Assembly: GCF_013368755.1 (NCBI RefSeq)
Contig: NC_049564.1
Location: forward strand, 3,418,001-3,482,000
Reading direction: 5' to 3'
DNA: 64,000 bases
Source: Talaromyces rugulosus
Taxonomy: Eukaryota; Ascomycota; Eurotiomycetes; Eurotiales; Trichocomaceae
Position numbers and translations under genes: made by a program. The notes under the pieces were generated by a model that worked only from the letters and a program-made list of their open reading frames with translations, was not told the DNA's origin and did not search any database. How positions within the stretch are numbered: the first letter of the stretch is position 1; each line of letters begins with the position of its first letter. This document shows, one piece after another, positions 49,460 to 61,942 of this stretch.

Positions 49460-50725
49460 TATTCTACTTCTACCTCTACCAATAATAGCCTCTTACACCT
49501 CCAAGCCCATTCATCTCCCAGTTCAAATGCATATTGATCTATCCTAACATTCTTATAGAAAACCCTAACCTATTATAAGCCCTCGGGCTCTACTTATCAT
49601 AGCTATAGTACTCACTATCTTACTCTAATAAGTGCTTTCTTAAAAAGCTCCTAATTAACTTCAAATCAGTTCCTAATAGAATAGCATAGTGCTTTGGTAT
49701 CCCGAGTTACCACAGTTGTCTCTAAGATTTCTCATAATAGTCATCCAGTAGTTATTAAATCATTAACTAACAGGTTTAAATAATAAAAGAATGTTTTTAC
49801 TCTCCCTACTATCACTACCAAGGAACTTAACACACTCCTCGCTGTTATAAATAGTTCAATATAGGCTTTCTCAAATCAACCTTAGTTTCCCCCTCCTAGT
49901 AGGCTCCGTCTCAGAGCCTAGACAGATAGTATATATAGTAGATACTAATAGATATATCCAATTTTTAAGAAGATTCAGACTTATCATCCCTTGAGCCTGA
50001 TACCGACATAGCCAACCACCTTAAGTCTAGCCCTACCGGAGATGCCACTTCGGCTTCCTTAGCTGAAAATATAGTAGAGGATACTAATAAGACTCCTTAT
50101 CATATATAGACCGCCTTTAAAACGCCTATACCAGTGGCTTCTGCCTTAGATATCTTTAATATCCTTCTATCTAGCGACCAGCCAGATTTTTCAGAATATT
50201 ATAACCTTTAATTTAAGGCTTCTTTATGTGTGTTTAAAGCACATAGTCTACATCGGTTAATTAGTTAGAAGTCAGTTTGATTAGCAAAGATCTCTTCTAT
50301 ATATTTTAATACCATCCTTGTAACAGATAAATGCTTAGTACTTTAGTAGAGCTATCTTTATTTATATTATATAAAACTAGTAGACCATTATTAGAATTTC
50401 TATATATAATGTCTACTAACAGAAAAATATTATCACTGTTTCTGTTTAGAAGTAAAATACGATTCTATACCAGACTCACAGTTAGCCTCATTCCACATTA
50501 TACAAGCAATATTCCACTTGGGCGTATCTCTAGAAACCATCCAGACAGCCACTAATTAGATTCAGGTTATCAAGAGGACGTTCTATAAGGAACCATCCTC
50601 ATCACCCTCCCAATCGCGGATTCACTTGCTGGAGCCATCCGAATCAGACCAAATTGCAGCATTAAAAGCCCACCTTAACCGGATTGAAGGCATTATAGAC
50701 CAGATTCTTCAAATCTTGAATTAAT
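49460..50725 (+). pseudogene. antisense reading frame of element B
   Basis: On the strand opposite gag-pol a coding-like stretch of about 420 codons can be followed. Frame 2 runs 49460-49960 (S-T-S-T-N-N-S-L-L-H-L, then V-S-R-V-T-T-V-V-S-K-I-S). After a frameshift near 49965 it continues in frame 1 to the double stop at 50722 (L-E-P-D-T-D-I-A-N-H, A-L-D-I-F-N-I-L-L-S-S, F-H-L-G-V-S-L-E-T-I-Q). It ends in a likely coiled coil (A-L-K-A-H-L-N-R-I-E-G-I-I). Nearly all stops are TAA/TAG. The layout resembles a Gag-like or accessory protein, but I do not recognise a family. Confidence 0.5.
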
Positions 50726-51246
50726 AAGTAAGTATAATCCCTTTTAATATTACTTTTAATAAGGCTTTTGCCTAATCTAGTACTGATAGTAATAGAATGA
50801 ATATTTTAGTATTATACCTACCGCTGCCCCTACTGCTCCTGCTTCCCCTACCGCCCACTACCATAGCGGTATTTTGTAGAGTCCCTCTATATAGAATAAT
50901 CCTTTGGGATAATAGTTTAGTCTTAATGGTTAGTTTTCTTTTATTTTTTAAATAATAAAATCTTTTTTCTTGTCGTGCAATTTCCTCGTAGAATCCTTGT
51001 TAAACCTGAAACCCAGTAGAAAAAACAGGAAGAGTGATTCCAGAGCACAACTAGCTCCCTCTCATGGCCAAGTAGTAATCCTTGTTAGTGATACTAAAGA
51101 GTATAATAGAGGATAAGAAGGTCATATTTATATACTAGGACAGTTCTAAGTCAGCTCTAAATCAGAGCCTTTATAGCTCCTAGTCGGCTTTGGATAGGAG
51201 GCTCTAAAGTGATAAAGACTAAAAAACCTATTCTTAAGAAAAAGGT
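50726..51246. other. spacer between antisense frame and pol of B
   Basis: A short Pro/Ala-coding run with low-complexity CCTACTGCTCC repeats lies at 50818-50870, and AT-rich sequence with AATAATAAAA at about 50955. No frame or structural RNA is recognised. Confidence 0.4.
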
Positions 51247-54200
51247 CTATCTTTTTTTTGCCTTATAGGCTGCTAACTAGTGATATTCCTCAAGAAGTTC
51301 CTTTACATTGCCGAGGTCTTCTTTATCCAACCATTTGTTCTCATAAGAAGGATATCCAAGCCATTTTACCAAGTACTTGGTTCGTCCGCAATAGATACAA
51401 TGGTTGACGATGGCTTCAATTTCCTATTCTTCTTCTTCATCATCCACAATAATCACCTGTGGTTCCTATTCACTTTCTTCTCCTTTCCATGGATAATACG
51501 GTTCTAATAAGAAGACATGGAAAACAGGATGAATTCAACACCAATTCACCGGTAGCCAAAACCGGTAAGCTTACTTTCCTATCCTTTTAATAACCTCAAA
51601 GCTTCCTTCATATAGGAAGTCAAGCTTCTTATTTAACCTAAAGAATTTAAGATTTTTCATAGATAACAACACCCAATCACCCACAACATACTCTTTTAGT
51701 TAATAACATTTATTATAATAAATAGCTTGCACCTTAGTTACTTCTTCAAGATAAAGCTTCACCTACTCCCTAATTTCTTTTAATTTCTCAACACGCTCTT
51801 ACATCAATTAAACCATAAAAGATTCAACATAATTATCAAAGAGAGGCTTCAGATCAAAGCCAACTAGACTCCTAAGTAGGGTCGTCCTAATACTTACATA
51901 TTTCAAGTTATTATAAACAAACTAAGCTACTGACAAATACTACACCCAATCATCCTATCACTAGTTCATATAGCAGCGTAGATAATATTCCATAACCTAG
52001 TTCAATCTCTCCATCTAGCCATCCATCTATAGATAGAAAGCAGTGCTCAATCATTACTTAATTCCAAACTAATACATCAGTTCAGACCAGAATCCACTAG
52101 TAAAAAGCAATCCTCAGTCCATAATAATACTATCCAAGTAGCCATAGATATTAAAAACTCTCTCAATTATTATATCTACAAGTTCTTCAACATTAATACT
52201 CTTTTTATAAGGAATATAGATGCCTAGCTTAGTAAAGTGGTCAACAACAACCAATATAAAGTTATAAACTTCTTTCTAAAGTCTGTTCAGAGGCAGATCT
52301 ATAATAAAATCCATAAACAAGCTTTTACTTAATCCTAATAAAACCAGTAATAATTACAATTAACTATAAGGTCAATACTTTCACACCTTTACAAACTAAT
52401 ATATCTCATAAATACAAACATACTTATCTATATCTTAGTCTATTCTAAACCAATAATACTTTCAACTTATTAAATCAAGAGTTCTTATAACACCAAAATA
52501 ACCTATATATAGATAATTATAATATAACTTTATAAGTTTACTCCACAAAGCTATATCCTCTAGCACATATACCCTCTTATAATAATATAAAAGATTATTC
52601 TTAGTACTTCAAACTATCTTCAAGTTCCTAACTCAGTTCCTAGTTATCTTCAAATTATTTCCAACTCAATTTCTAGATAGATTCCTAATTACCTTCAAGT
52701 CATTTTTAACTTAGTTCCTAGGCAAATCCATTAATTTAAATTTAGAAATCCTATCCATCAGAACTATTTTCCACTAAAAAAAAGTATCCTCTTTCTATAG
52801 CTTCTATACTAGATCTGTAGTTAACAGCGTTAAAAAGCTGAAAACATCCTTAGCTTATATTGTTCTAAATACAAATCTTCTCTAGTAACAGCAGGCTCTA
52901 GAAACCTAACTATCTATACACAAATCCGTACTAAGACTCTCCCCTCAGAATAAGCTTGCCCTACTAAGACTATTCTCTAAAGATATTAAGCTTACCAGCC
53001 TTATACCAGACTTCAATACATTTAATTTCAATTTATATTACAAAATTAGTAATAATCTAACATCTTCTTCTCCCTCCCCATCTTCAAAAAAGTCCAGACA
53101 TCAGGATAGAGCGTCTGAAGAGTTCTTTACCCCAGGCTTATATTCAATTTCAAAATTATAAACCGCTAAAAACTAAGCCTATCTAGCCTACTTTACATTC
53201 AACTTCTTCGCAATAAAAAAGTAAGTTAAATTATTATAGTCTATCTACACTCTAATAAAATACTTACTACCTTTAAAGTAGTAACACCATTTCTAGAAAA
53301 CAAATATAATTACTTTTAATTCCTAGTCATATACCAGCTAATAACATTCTATCTTACTATACTTTTAACTTAAGAAAGCAACTAGATACCAGTATACTCG
53401 GTTTCTAGTTAATTCTGAGTTGGAGCTGACCTAAGTTTTAATAGAATCTAAATCAAAGCCTAGTTACAGAAATATAGCTTCTCTTCTAACCTTTGAGATA
53501 TCTATAATAATCTTAATTCTCTTCTCTAGATTAAAATGTCTTACTACTAAAAGATTTTTAAAAATATTATAAAGCTTTTTAAAAGCCTTCTTTACTTCTA
53601 GAGTCAGTTTAAACCTATAAGTCTCTATTTTAAAATCTCTTTTAAGTATCTTAGACAGCAGTGCTGTTATAATTAAAAAACTTCTTATAAATTTTCTAAA
53701 GAACCTAGTAAAGTCTAAGAAAACTTAGATCTCTTTTACAGACTTTGATTCAGACCAGTTCCAAATAACTTCAGTTTGTTCAGTGTCCATCAAGATTCCT
53801 TACTTGTCAATGACATAGCCTAGGAATTTTATCCTCTATTAATAAAAACTACACTTTAAAGCTTTTATATATAGCTAATAGTCTCTAAGCCTCTATAGAA
53901 CCTATTTAATATACTTCACATATTCTTCTTCTAATTATGAATAAATCAGGATATTATTAAGATAAACAATTATAAAGTCATTAATAAGGCCTTTCAAGGC
54001 ATCATGAATATAAGATTAAAAGATCGCGGGGGCATTAGTCAACCTAAATAACATGACTAAATACTCATAATACCTATACCAAATTCAGAAAGCCGTTTTC
54101 CACTCGTCTCCACGCTTAATTCTTATCCAGTAATATACATCCCAGAGGTCAATCTTAGTAAAGTATTTAGATCCTATCAATTAGTCCAGCATCTCGTCTA

Positions 54201-55935
54201 TTCTTAATAAAGGATAACGGGTTTTAACTATAATCTCATTAAGACCACAGTAATCTATATAGATATATAAAGAGCCATCTGCTTTTTTTACAAATAAAAT
54301 AGATACACTAACTGGGCTTATTAATTCTTAGATCCAACCCTTCTGCTGTATCTCTTCTAGATATATACACAGATGTTCCAATTATTTCACCAAGCATAGG
54401 TAAAAAGATCCATAAAAAGGGCCCTTTACACCTAGTTACAAAATAATCTTATGATTAACATTCTCAGGAGATAGGATTACCACCTCCTTTTTTAAGAATA
54501 CATTGGTATACTCATTATAAGTATCTAGAAGTTTTCTTTCTTTTAATTCAACTACTTCTATAGATAAGAGGAATATAGTCGCTGTTTTTACCAGTAGTTT
54601 AAAGCGTTAAAACATCTTAATTTTAATCTTAATAGGTAATTCTTTACTTTTTTGAAATTGCCACCTTTACCCACGCTAGATAAAGATTATAGGATCTTTG
54701 TCCTAAAGCCAGGTCTTTCCTAGGATAATTTCAAATCTGGTTATGTTGATTACATAGAACCATAGGGGATAGTTCTTTTCTCTCCCCTTTATGTCAATAA
54801 CCATGATATCAAGGTTGAGGATAGCGAAGCAAGTAGTGATCTACCTGTTAATGAATTTAATAGATTGTTCTAGGTTCCAAGTTAGCTTCCAGCTGGCTTT
54901 AAGTAGGAACCTATATGATATAAAATTCTCATCTACTCTAGTGTTAAGTATAGTAGTTATCTCAGATCTTGCTTCAGAAAGGTTTAATCTTATATAAATT
55001 GATATAGCGAAGTTCTTCAAGTCTTCTTCTTTTCTTAAACTAGTAACCACAGGCAGTCCTTATTAGATTTACTTTTTATTAGACTGTTTCTCAGTCTCTT
55101 TTTCCTTTTTTATATGGATAGCATTTAGCTTTAGGGGTAAAATTAGATTCCTTTCAGCAGTTTTAGTAGCTTTGCACTTAATAGCATAATGGCCAGTATA
55201 ATTACAACAATAGCAGATCATTATCAACTTATCTTTATTCTTTAAAAAGAATTTCTATTTCTTCTAAAATTTCTCTCAGTTATTGTAATCTAATCTATAT
55301 TTTCACTTTCAAGTCGGCTTCAAGTCAGAACCTTCTTGATTCTAAGTCGGACCTTGGCCTCCAGAGCAATTATTATTCTTATTTTCAGCTTTCCTTTCCA
55401 ATCTCTGTTCTTACTTCTCGATTTAATACAATCATTAAACAGTAGTAATTAGGTCCAGAAGCTTCGCTAGGAGCATACCCATTCTCATAATATCTAAACA
55501 GATCTTTAACAATAACTTTGCCAGGAAGATTCAATATTTAAAAAGATCTTCAGCTAGTAAAGGCCCACCACTTCCTTCTCTCGCTTTCTCGTAAAGAATC
55601 AAGAATTTAGAATAAAAAGCCTCAGGGTCTTGCCTATTTAACTATATTAAACTTAATAAAGCTATAGCGCTATTAATTCCTCAGTTCTGGGGAGACTCAA
55701 TCTAGTCCTCCAACCAGGTTCGGAAATCGTCAAAGGTAAAAGATTGCAAGTCAATCAAACTTTTCTTCTCTCTCCATTAGATGCGGTGATCTCCATCAAG
55801 CCAAGCAGCAGCATATTGGACCTTACTTGCTTCATCAGGATAAGATCAGGAACAACTTAAGATGTTATTTTCTACATCCTCAATCTATTCCTCGAATTCC
55901 TTGATGGATTTAGAAACGAAGCGCTTAAGGTCTGG

Positions 55936-56209
55936 TGTGACGTGCCTTTTCCAAAGATATTCGATTCCTATCTAGGGGTGCGATTCTCTAAAACAACAAG
56001 CATGGGAAAGGAATCTAACTACCAGGACCTACGGGAAGGTTTTATCTTGTGTGCTTAGGTAACCAGCTTAACCCCTTATAGCCCCAGGGTGAGGCTATCC
56101 CCAGATCTGGCACCGCAGATTAAGGTTGATGCCCTTCCTACCTAAGGCCTCCCATCTAGCCACAAAACTACTTCTATCCTTAGAGATAGCCTCAGGCTCA
56201 GCCGTCACA
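55936..56209 (-). repeat. 3' LTR of copy C
   Basis: TGTGACGTGCC to GCCGTCACA, 274 bp. Its left half is well preserved. Its right half has G-to-A and C-to-T changes relative to the other LTR (for example CACAAAACTAC against CACGAGGCCGC). Confidence 0.95.
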
Positions 56210-56212
56210 TCA

Positions 56213-56223
56213 CCCCCCCCTTC
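56213..56223 (-). other. polypurine tract of copy C
   Basis: On the minus strand GAAGGGGGGGG is followed by TGA and the LTR start TGTGACG. It fixes the orientation of the element. Confidence 0.8.
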
Positions 56224-56239
56224 AGAAACGCTTGCCTTT

Positions 56240-59200
56240 AAGCGTTAATTACCAGTCTATCATCATCTACATACTCTTCAACAAATCGATCCTTCTCTAT
56301 AGCTTTCATCCACACATCCAACTGACGCGGCAGACCTAGCTTCTCAAAATTGGCATTATAGAATAATTTCAGCGCCAGTAAAGCATTCAAAAAGTACCCT
56401 ACTAGATACTATATTAGATCTAGGTCCCTGCCTAGCCAGCTTACTTAATAGTACAGCTTCTTCCAGCGCATCCAGGAATCCAAGATCCTATCAACTTCCC
56501 ATTCCAAATTTCTATTAACCTAGAGCTCAGGATATTCCTTCTTCAGTTAACCAGCGAGAGGCTTAGTCAAAGTAGTATAGCAAAGCTTATCTAGAGAAAA
56601 AATACAGTGCACTTATATACTCTATAGTAAATCTAATTCAAAAGTATATCCTATCTTACGTAGTATCTTATATAACCCTTCAGACTAATAGCCTAGCTTT
56701 CTGTCTAGTTATTTTATATCCCATCCTTCATTACTAATATAGACATGGTCACCAACTCTGAAGTCTATCTTCTGTCTGTACTTGTTCGCTTGCCGTTGCT
56801 GTCTGTATTATGCTTCCATAATATTATTGCAGGTATGGTCTTATATGCGCTTTAAACACTATATCTATACTTAGGCTTTCTTCTTATTCAGTATGTAGCT
56901 TCTAGACGGTGTTGGTGGCATCTAATTAAACAATATCTAAAGAGCATAACCTTTTTCTATCTTAAATAAAAATATCCCTATAGATTCCTATAACAGTGAT
57001 GCAGCTGTAAAGTTAATGATTAGTAAGTACTCTGACCAGTTATTTATTATAAAGTTAATATATAACTATAGCTGCTGCTAAAGATACTGATTTACTATCT
57101 CTATTTATCTATCTATCTAAGCATGCTATATTATTAACAGCTTTATCTTAATATAAAAGATTCAGCACGCCTCTCTCTAGAACTCAGAGATAAACTGGCC
57201 TCCTTAGTCTGATACAATACTATTTAGCAGGCCTATCCACAGGAAGATATACTAAATCCATAACTTTGCTATATCTCTAGCTGTCACCTCCTTATAGCAC
57301 AGTATAGAGACTGGTCTTTTAGTCAAGCAGTCAACAGTGACAAAAATGTTATTAAATCCTCATTTGTCCTAGGGCAGCTCTATAAAGTCTATTAATAAAT
57401 GCTGCTAAGGTCATACTGGGATAGATAATAGTTAGAAGAGTCTAGGGGCCTTATCTCTGCGTGTATTCATCCTTTTATATATCTTACAATTATCCATATA
57501 CTAGTTTATATCATTACTCTATATCTCCTAGTAGAACTGTTCTTAGACTAGCTTTAGTATCTTTGTATATCCTAAGTACGTTATTACAGATTATTAATAT
57601 ACTTTATCTAGTAGTTATACTCATAAATCATCCTTCTTAAAAACATAGAGTCATTTATTAAAAAAAAATTATCCTTTAATCACTCTATAACTCTCCCCTT
57701 TCCCTAAGAATAAGACTTCAGCACCTTTCTCAGCCACATATTCCTCATTGGCCACTAATACCTTGGTAACAATATCATCCTCTGCAATTAAAGTGACCAG
57801 TTCTGCATATACTATCTCAAATACAATCTTATCATCAATTTTATACCACAGCAGTAACATTCAGTTCCAATGGTCAAGGTTTTTTACCTTTTCATCTTCT
57901 CTCCAGATAAGGGTATCCACCAATACATTCATTTTTCCTAATTAGTATCTAAATACAAAGTGATATTCCTCCAAGAACTCACACCATCAGGCTTATCAGA
58001 CATTCAGAGCTTTAGTAGTTATAAAGTACTCAAGAGCCCAATAATCCAATAGAATATCAAAGGACTCCTATCCTCTCAATCCGACCAATTCAGACTTCTA
58101 TTCCTTTAGAGCCTTTATTACTACCAGTAATTCCTTATTATAGATATCATAATTATACTCAGCTAGGGTCATTAATATAAAGTAGTACGTGACTAGATGT
58201 CATTCCTTATCCTTATACAGTTAAGATAGAACTGCAGCCATTACTCCGTTTAACGTGTCTATTTCCACGTAGGTTTGGTAATTAAGGTTGTAATAGGCTA
58301 GTACCAGGATTTTTAATAATTTCTTTTTTAGACTTTTAAATATTTTTTCACATTTCTTACTCTATATAAATAAAATATTAGTTTAAGTGAGGTAATGCAA
58401 TGACCTTATAGTTCAGCTGTAGGCCTTTATAAACTTCTAATAAAAATTACAGAAACCAAGGAATGACTATACTCCCAAAACTATTATTAGCATCTTCCAA
58501 GAAAAAATAACTTTAATCTTTGCTAGGTCGACCTCTATCCCCTCTAAAATAATGATAAAGCCCAGATACTTGGTTGATATGACATAGAACTCGCATTTTT
58601 TAATACTAGCTTGCAGTCCTGCCTCTCAGAGTCTCTCCAACACCTATCATACATACATCTCATACTCTAGCTCATTCTTGCTATATATTAATAAATCATC
58701 AATGAATATAATCACAAACTAGTCAAAGTAGTCCATGAAGATATCATTAATCAGTCGTTGAAACGTCACTGGTCTATTAGTAAGGCCAAATAGCATTATC
58801 TTATACTTAAAAGTGTCATATCGACAATAGAAGATGATCAGATCTATAGAGTCTAGGTACATTCAGATTTAGTGGAACCCCTGTCTAATGTCTAGCTTAG
58901 TAAAGATCTTTACCTTACTCAAGTATTTAAAGACTTCCTTAATAAGTAGTAGTGGATATTAGTCTTTTCTAGTTAAAGCGTTCAGCTTGTGGTAATTAAT
59001 ATAGAAGTGGAATCTACTATTGGCTTTCTTAGCTATAAGAATTAGAGATATGAATAGTACATTACTAAAGACAATAAATCCTTTATCTAGGTTATTAATA
59101 ATATAGTCTTAGGCTATTTAAAGCTATTCCTTTGATATTCAATATAAAGGATTATAATCTAACTCTAAATCTTGATTTAACTTAATCTTATGATTATATT

Positions 59201-60227
59201 TCTGGTGAACTGGCAACTTATCTGAGCGGATCTTTAAGAAGATATTAGCGAACTTGTGATACTGATCTGGTAGCTGCTGCTTGATCTCCTTACTTTCAGT
59301 TAATTTGATTATTTTTTTCTTTTTAGTTTTTAGTGCTTGCTCTATCTTATAAAGACTAGTTATAAAGATATCTGTAGTCTTGCTTTTTACATAACAATAG
59401 AATTTGGCAGCTCTAATAATTACTATATCTATTCCATACGTCCTTCTTTCTGAGTGTTGGTGATATAGGTTTCTTGTTGGACTAATAACTGGTGACGCTT
59501 CCTTGGTACTGCTAAAGGGTCCTATGGCGTTTTCTGATTGTAAGGCTTTCTCTATTTTTTGTAGTTCTATTCTTAATTACGTTTTTTGTGTTCTTTCTGT
59601 AACTGTAGGCGCTTTTTTTTGAGATTCTGGTTATAGAAGTAGGATAGGTTCTTTTATTAACTGATCTTGGCGCTCTATATTAGCTTGGTGCTCAAGATTG
59701 ATTGGTCTATTTCTTCTTAGTATTGTCTTTGGTATGTAGATGAACTGCTCTCTTTTTATTTAATCTTTAAGAGACACATCCTCTGGCCATAAAAGGTGAT
59801 AGTTTCTGTAATCTATTAACACATTATACTTCTCCAGCTATATACAACCTAAAATGACATTGTGACAGCCTAGTCATACTAAAAGAAAGGGTAGATGCCG
59901 CTGCATCTGGCTATTAATAATCAGTATTAAGATTATGAGGTGTGTGACCAGTTCTACTGTCTTTTTATTATACCCTCTCACCCCACAGGGTTCAGAAATG
60001 GGTACTGTGTATGTCTGAAAGTGTTATGCAAGTTTCTCTGCTAAAAATATATCTAAAAAGGTAAATCTGTTGGCTCTAGTATTGGCTAAAGCTTTGGTGT
60101 AAATTGAATATCTATTTTTAGCTAGCTAAATAGATACAGTTATGCTATCCTTCTCTTTTCCTATCAGCTATGAAAGATCCAAAGCTTCGTTATCTATACT
60201 TGATATATCTAAGAAGGAGACTTCTCC
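56240..60227 (-). pseudogene. pol of copy C
   Basis: Pol is in the -1 frame relative to gag. The protease region lies near 60050. RT at about 59050-58480 has Y-H-K-L-N, F-T-K-L-D-I-R and an intact catalytic F-I-D-D-L-L-I-Y-S (Asp pair at 58695-58700). RNase H at about 58300-58000 has Y-V-E-I-D and Y-N-K-E-L-L. Integrase has I-F-V-T-V-D near 57340. The chromodomain at about 56506-56340 reads E-W-E-V-D-R-I-L then V-S-W-L-G. About 63 codons around 57669-57860 are uninterrupted, but TAG/TAA stops elsewhere disable the gene. Pol ends immediately before the polypurine tract, with no room for an accessory frame. Confidence 0.87.
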
Positions 60228-61480
60228 TAGGTATAGATGTTTTCCAACTCTTTGCCTGCGTCATCCTCATTCTGTTTCTTTAAGGTCTTTAGATCTAGAG
60301 TCTTTTTCTTGAGAGGGCACTTGTCAGTATAGTGACCGCTCAGTTTATAATTAAAGCATTTGTCCTCGCTTATTAGCTTCTTCTTTTTTTCCCAGGAGAG
60401 CTGTGATTGAAGGGCTTTATTCTTCAGCTTCGATCCTTTGGAGGTATTCAACTAGTGGCCTTTCTGGCTATGGTCTTTGCTGCTTCTAATCCCATAGCTG
60501 TGGGCATGTTATTCCCTTTCAGCGATCTGCTTGAGGTGGTTAGCAGTAGTATAGTATCTTTGTATAAAGGTCTGGTATAACACCATTAGATTAGTGTTTT
60601 TCTTGATTATGGCGTGCTGCATATTAAATAAGAGTTTATAGTAGAGTTCCTTTTTTTATTCTAATAGGGCGAGGCCAGCTTTCTGGGTAAGAAGTGTGAA
60701 TTTTAATAAAAAGATCTGAAACTTTAAATCTTTTATTACTAAGTGATAAAGTTTTATCTTTGCATTGATTATATGGTTCTTATCTATGTAGATTATTTTT
60801 AGATGCTTAAAGATATCACTGACATCCTAGTAACATTATACTAAGTCTTTCTAGAATCATAGGAGTAAGTAGTTAGCTGCTTCTCCCTTATATATTTCCT
60901 TCACGTACACTATACAGGCCAGGGCTATTAGGTAATAGTTGGCATTGGCTTCCAATTTATTCTTAACATTAATCTCCCATAATTTATACTTGGGATTGAT
61001 TCCATCTAATAACAGCTGGCCATCTGGTAGCTTAGTAGTCTTCTTTTTATAGTCTCCCCTAGCTAGAGAGGTATTAATAATTACAGCATCATATTCTATA
61101 ATTAGTTTAGACATAGCCTGATAATAATCAGCTAGATTACTTTTAAGGTTCTAAATCTTCTCTTTTATAGAGTTAATTTTCTTTATATTATTATTACTAG
61201 ACTTAGCGAGAGCTTCTTCTAGTTGTTTCTCCTGTATAAAGAGATATTAGAATAAACTTTTAAATAGATCTCCAAAGTCGCTTCTGCAAAGCTTAAGGAA
61301 TTTATCCTTATTAAGTAGTCCCTTAGAAACATTTCCAAGCTTTAGTTCTTTAAGATTAATAGTTAAATAGCGACTAGACTCTCCTATATTATTATTGCTA
61401 ACACTCTCATTATATTGACGTCTGTCAGTGGTATTTAGTCTTACTATTATACTGGCTTATAAGATTTCTAGATTTCAAAT
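60227..61480 (-). pseudogene. gag of copy C
   Basis: The start lies somewhere near 61480 and is not certain. The readable blocks are K-E-L-K-L-G-N-V-S, F-L-K-L-C-R-S-D-F, then an open stretch 61114-60857 (K-L-I-I-E-Y-D-A-V-I). The C-terminal knuckle at about 60338-60380 reads C-F-N-Y-K-L-S-G-H-Y-T-D-K-C; the second Cys has become Tyr (TGT to TAT), so zinc binding would be lost. It ends at TAG 60229. Pol continues in the -1 frame, as in many Ty3/gypsy elements that use frameshifting. Confidence 0.85.
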
Positions 61481-61668
61481 AAAAATAAATAAAGGTTTAG
61501 AGTCAGAGCACTGATAAGGCGTTTGTCATAGCTATATAGACTGTGCTAAACATAAAGAGGTTAAGATAAAGAAAAGTCTACCCCTAATCAGAGCACTGAC
61601 TATAGCTGAATACTGGCTATACTAATTATAAAAAAGATAAAGATAAAGTATAGCAATACTTGTTGTAA
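61481..61668 (-). other. leader of copy C between 5' LTR and gag
   Basis: Untranslated leader. The bases next to the LTR (TTACAACAAGTATTGC on the minus strand) are where a tRNA primer-binding site should be. I could not match them to a usual tRNA 3' end (no TGG start), so the priming mode is open. Confidence 0.6.
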
Positions 61669-61942
61669 TATAACATGCCTTTTCTAAAGATATTTAATTT
61701 CTATCTAGAGATACGATTCTCTAAAACAACAAACATAGGAAAGGAATTTAACTACTAGGACCTGCGGGAAGGTTTTATCTTGTATATTTAGGTAACCAGC
61801 TTGACCCCTTATAGCCCTGGGGTGAGGCTATCCCCAGATCTGGCACCGCGGGTTAGGGTTGATGCCCTTCCTGCCTGAGGCCTCCCATCCGGCCACGAGG
61901 CCGCTCCTACCCTTGGGGATAGCCTCAGGCTCAGCCGTCACA
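61669..61942 (-). repeat. 5' LTR of copy C
   Basis: 274 bp. The left half is damaged (TATAACATGCC for TGTGACGTGCC), but the right about 100 bp, the U3 end, is GC-rich and pristine. The same end is the one spared in copy E at 3575-3640. Confidence 0.95.

Larger units (their letters stand above)
55936..61942 (-). mobile_element. complete family-C chromovirus, copy C
   Basis: This 6,007-bp element has 274-bp LTRs at both ends and the 5-bp duplication TCTGG at 55931-55935 and 61943-61947, inside gag of B. It is on the minus strand, and interior order is leader, gag, protease, RT, RNase H, integrase, chromodomain and polypurine tract. It is the least damaged family-C copy and serves as the ruler for copies A, E and F. 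A relative (A) was already present before B arrived, so the family was active at two times. Confidence 0.96.

Noticed and set aside
51280..51507. 75-codon plus-strand hydrophobic frame, possible membrane peptide
   Set aside because: It is the reverse of the B chromodomain coding sequence. The hydrophobicity is a by-product of Glu-rich codons read backwards.
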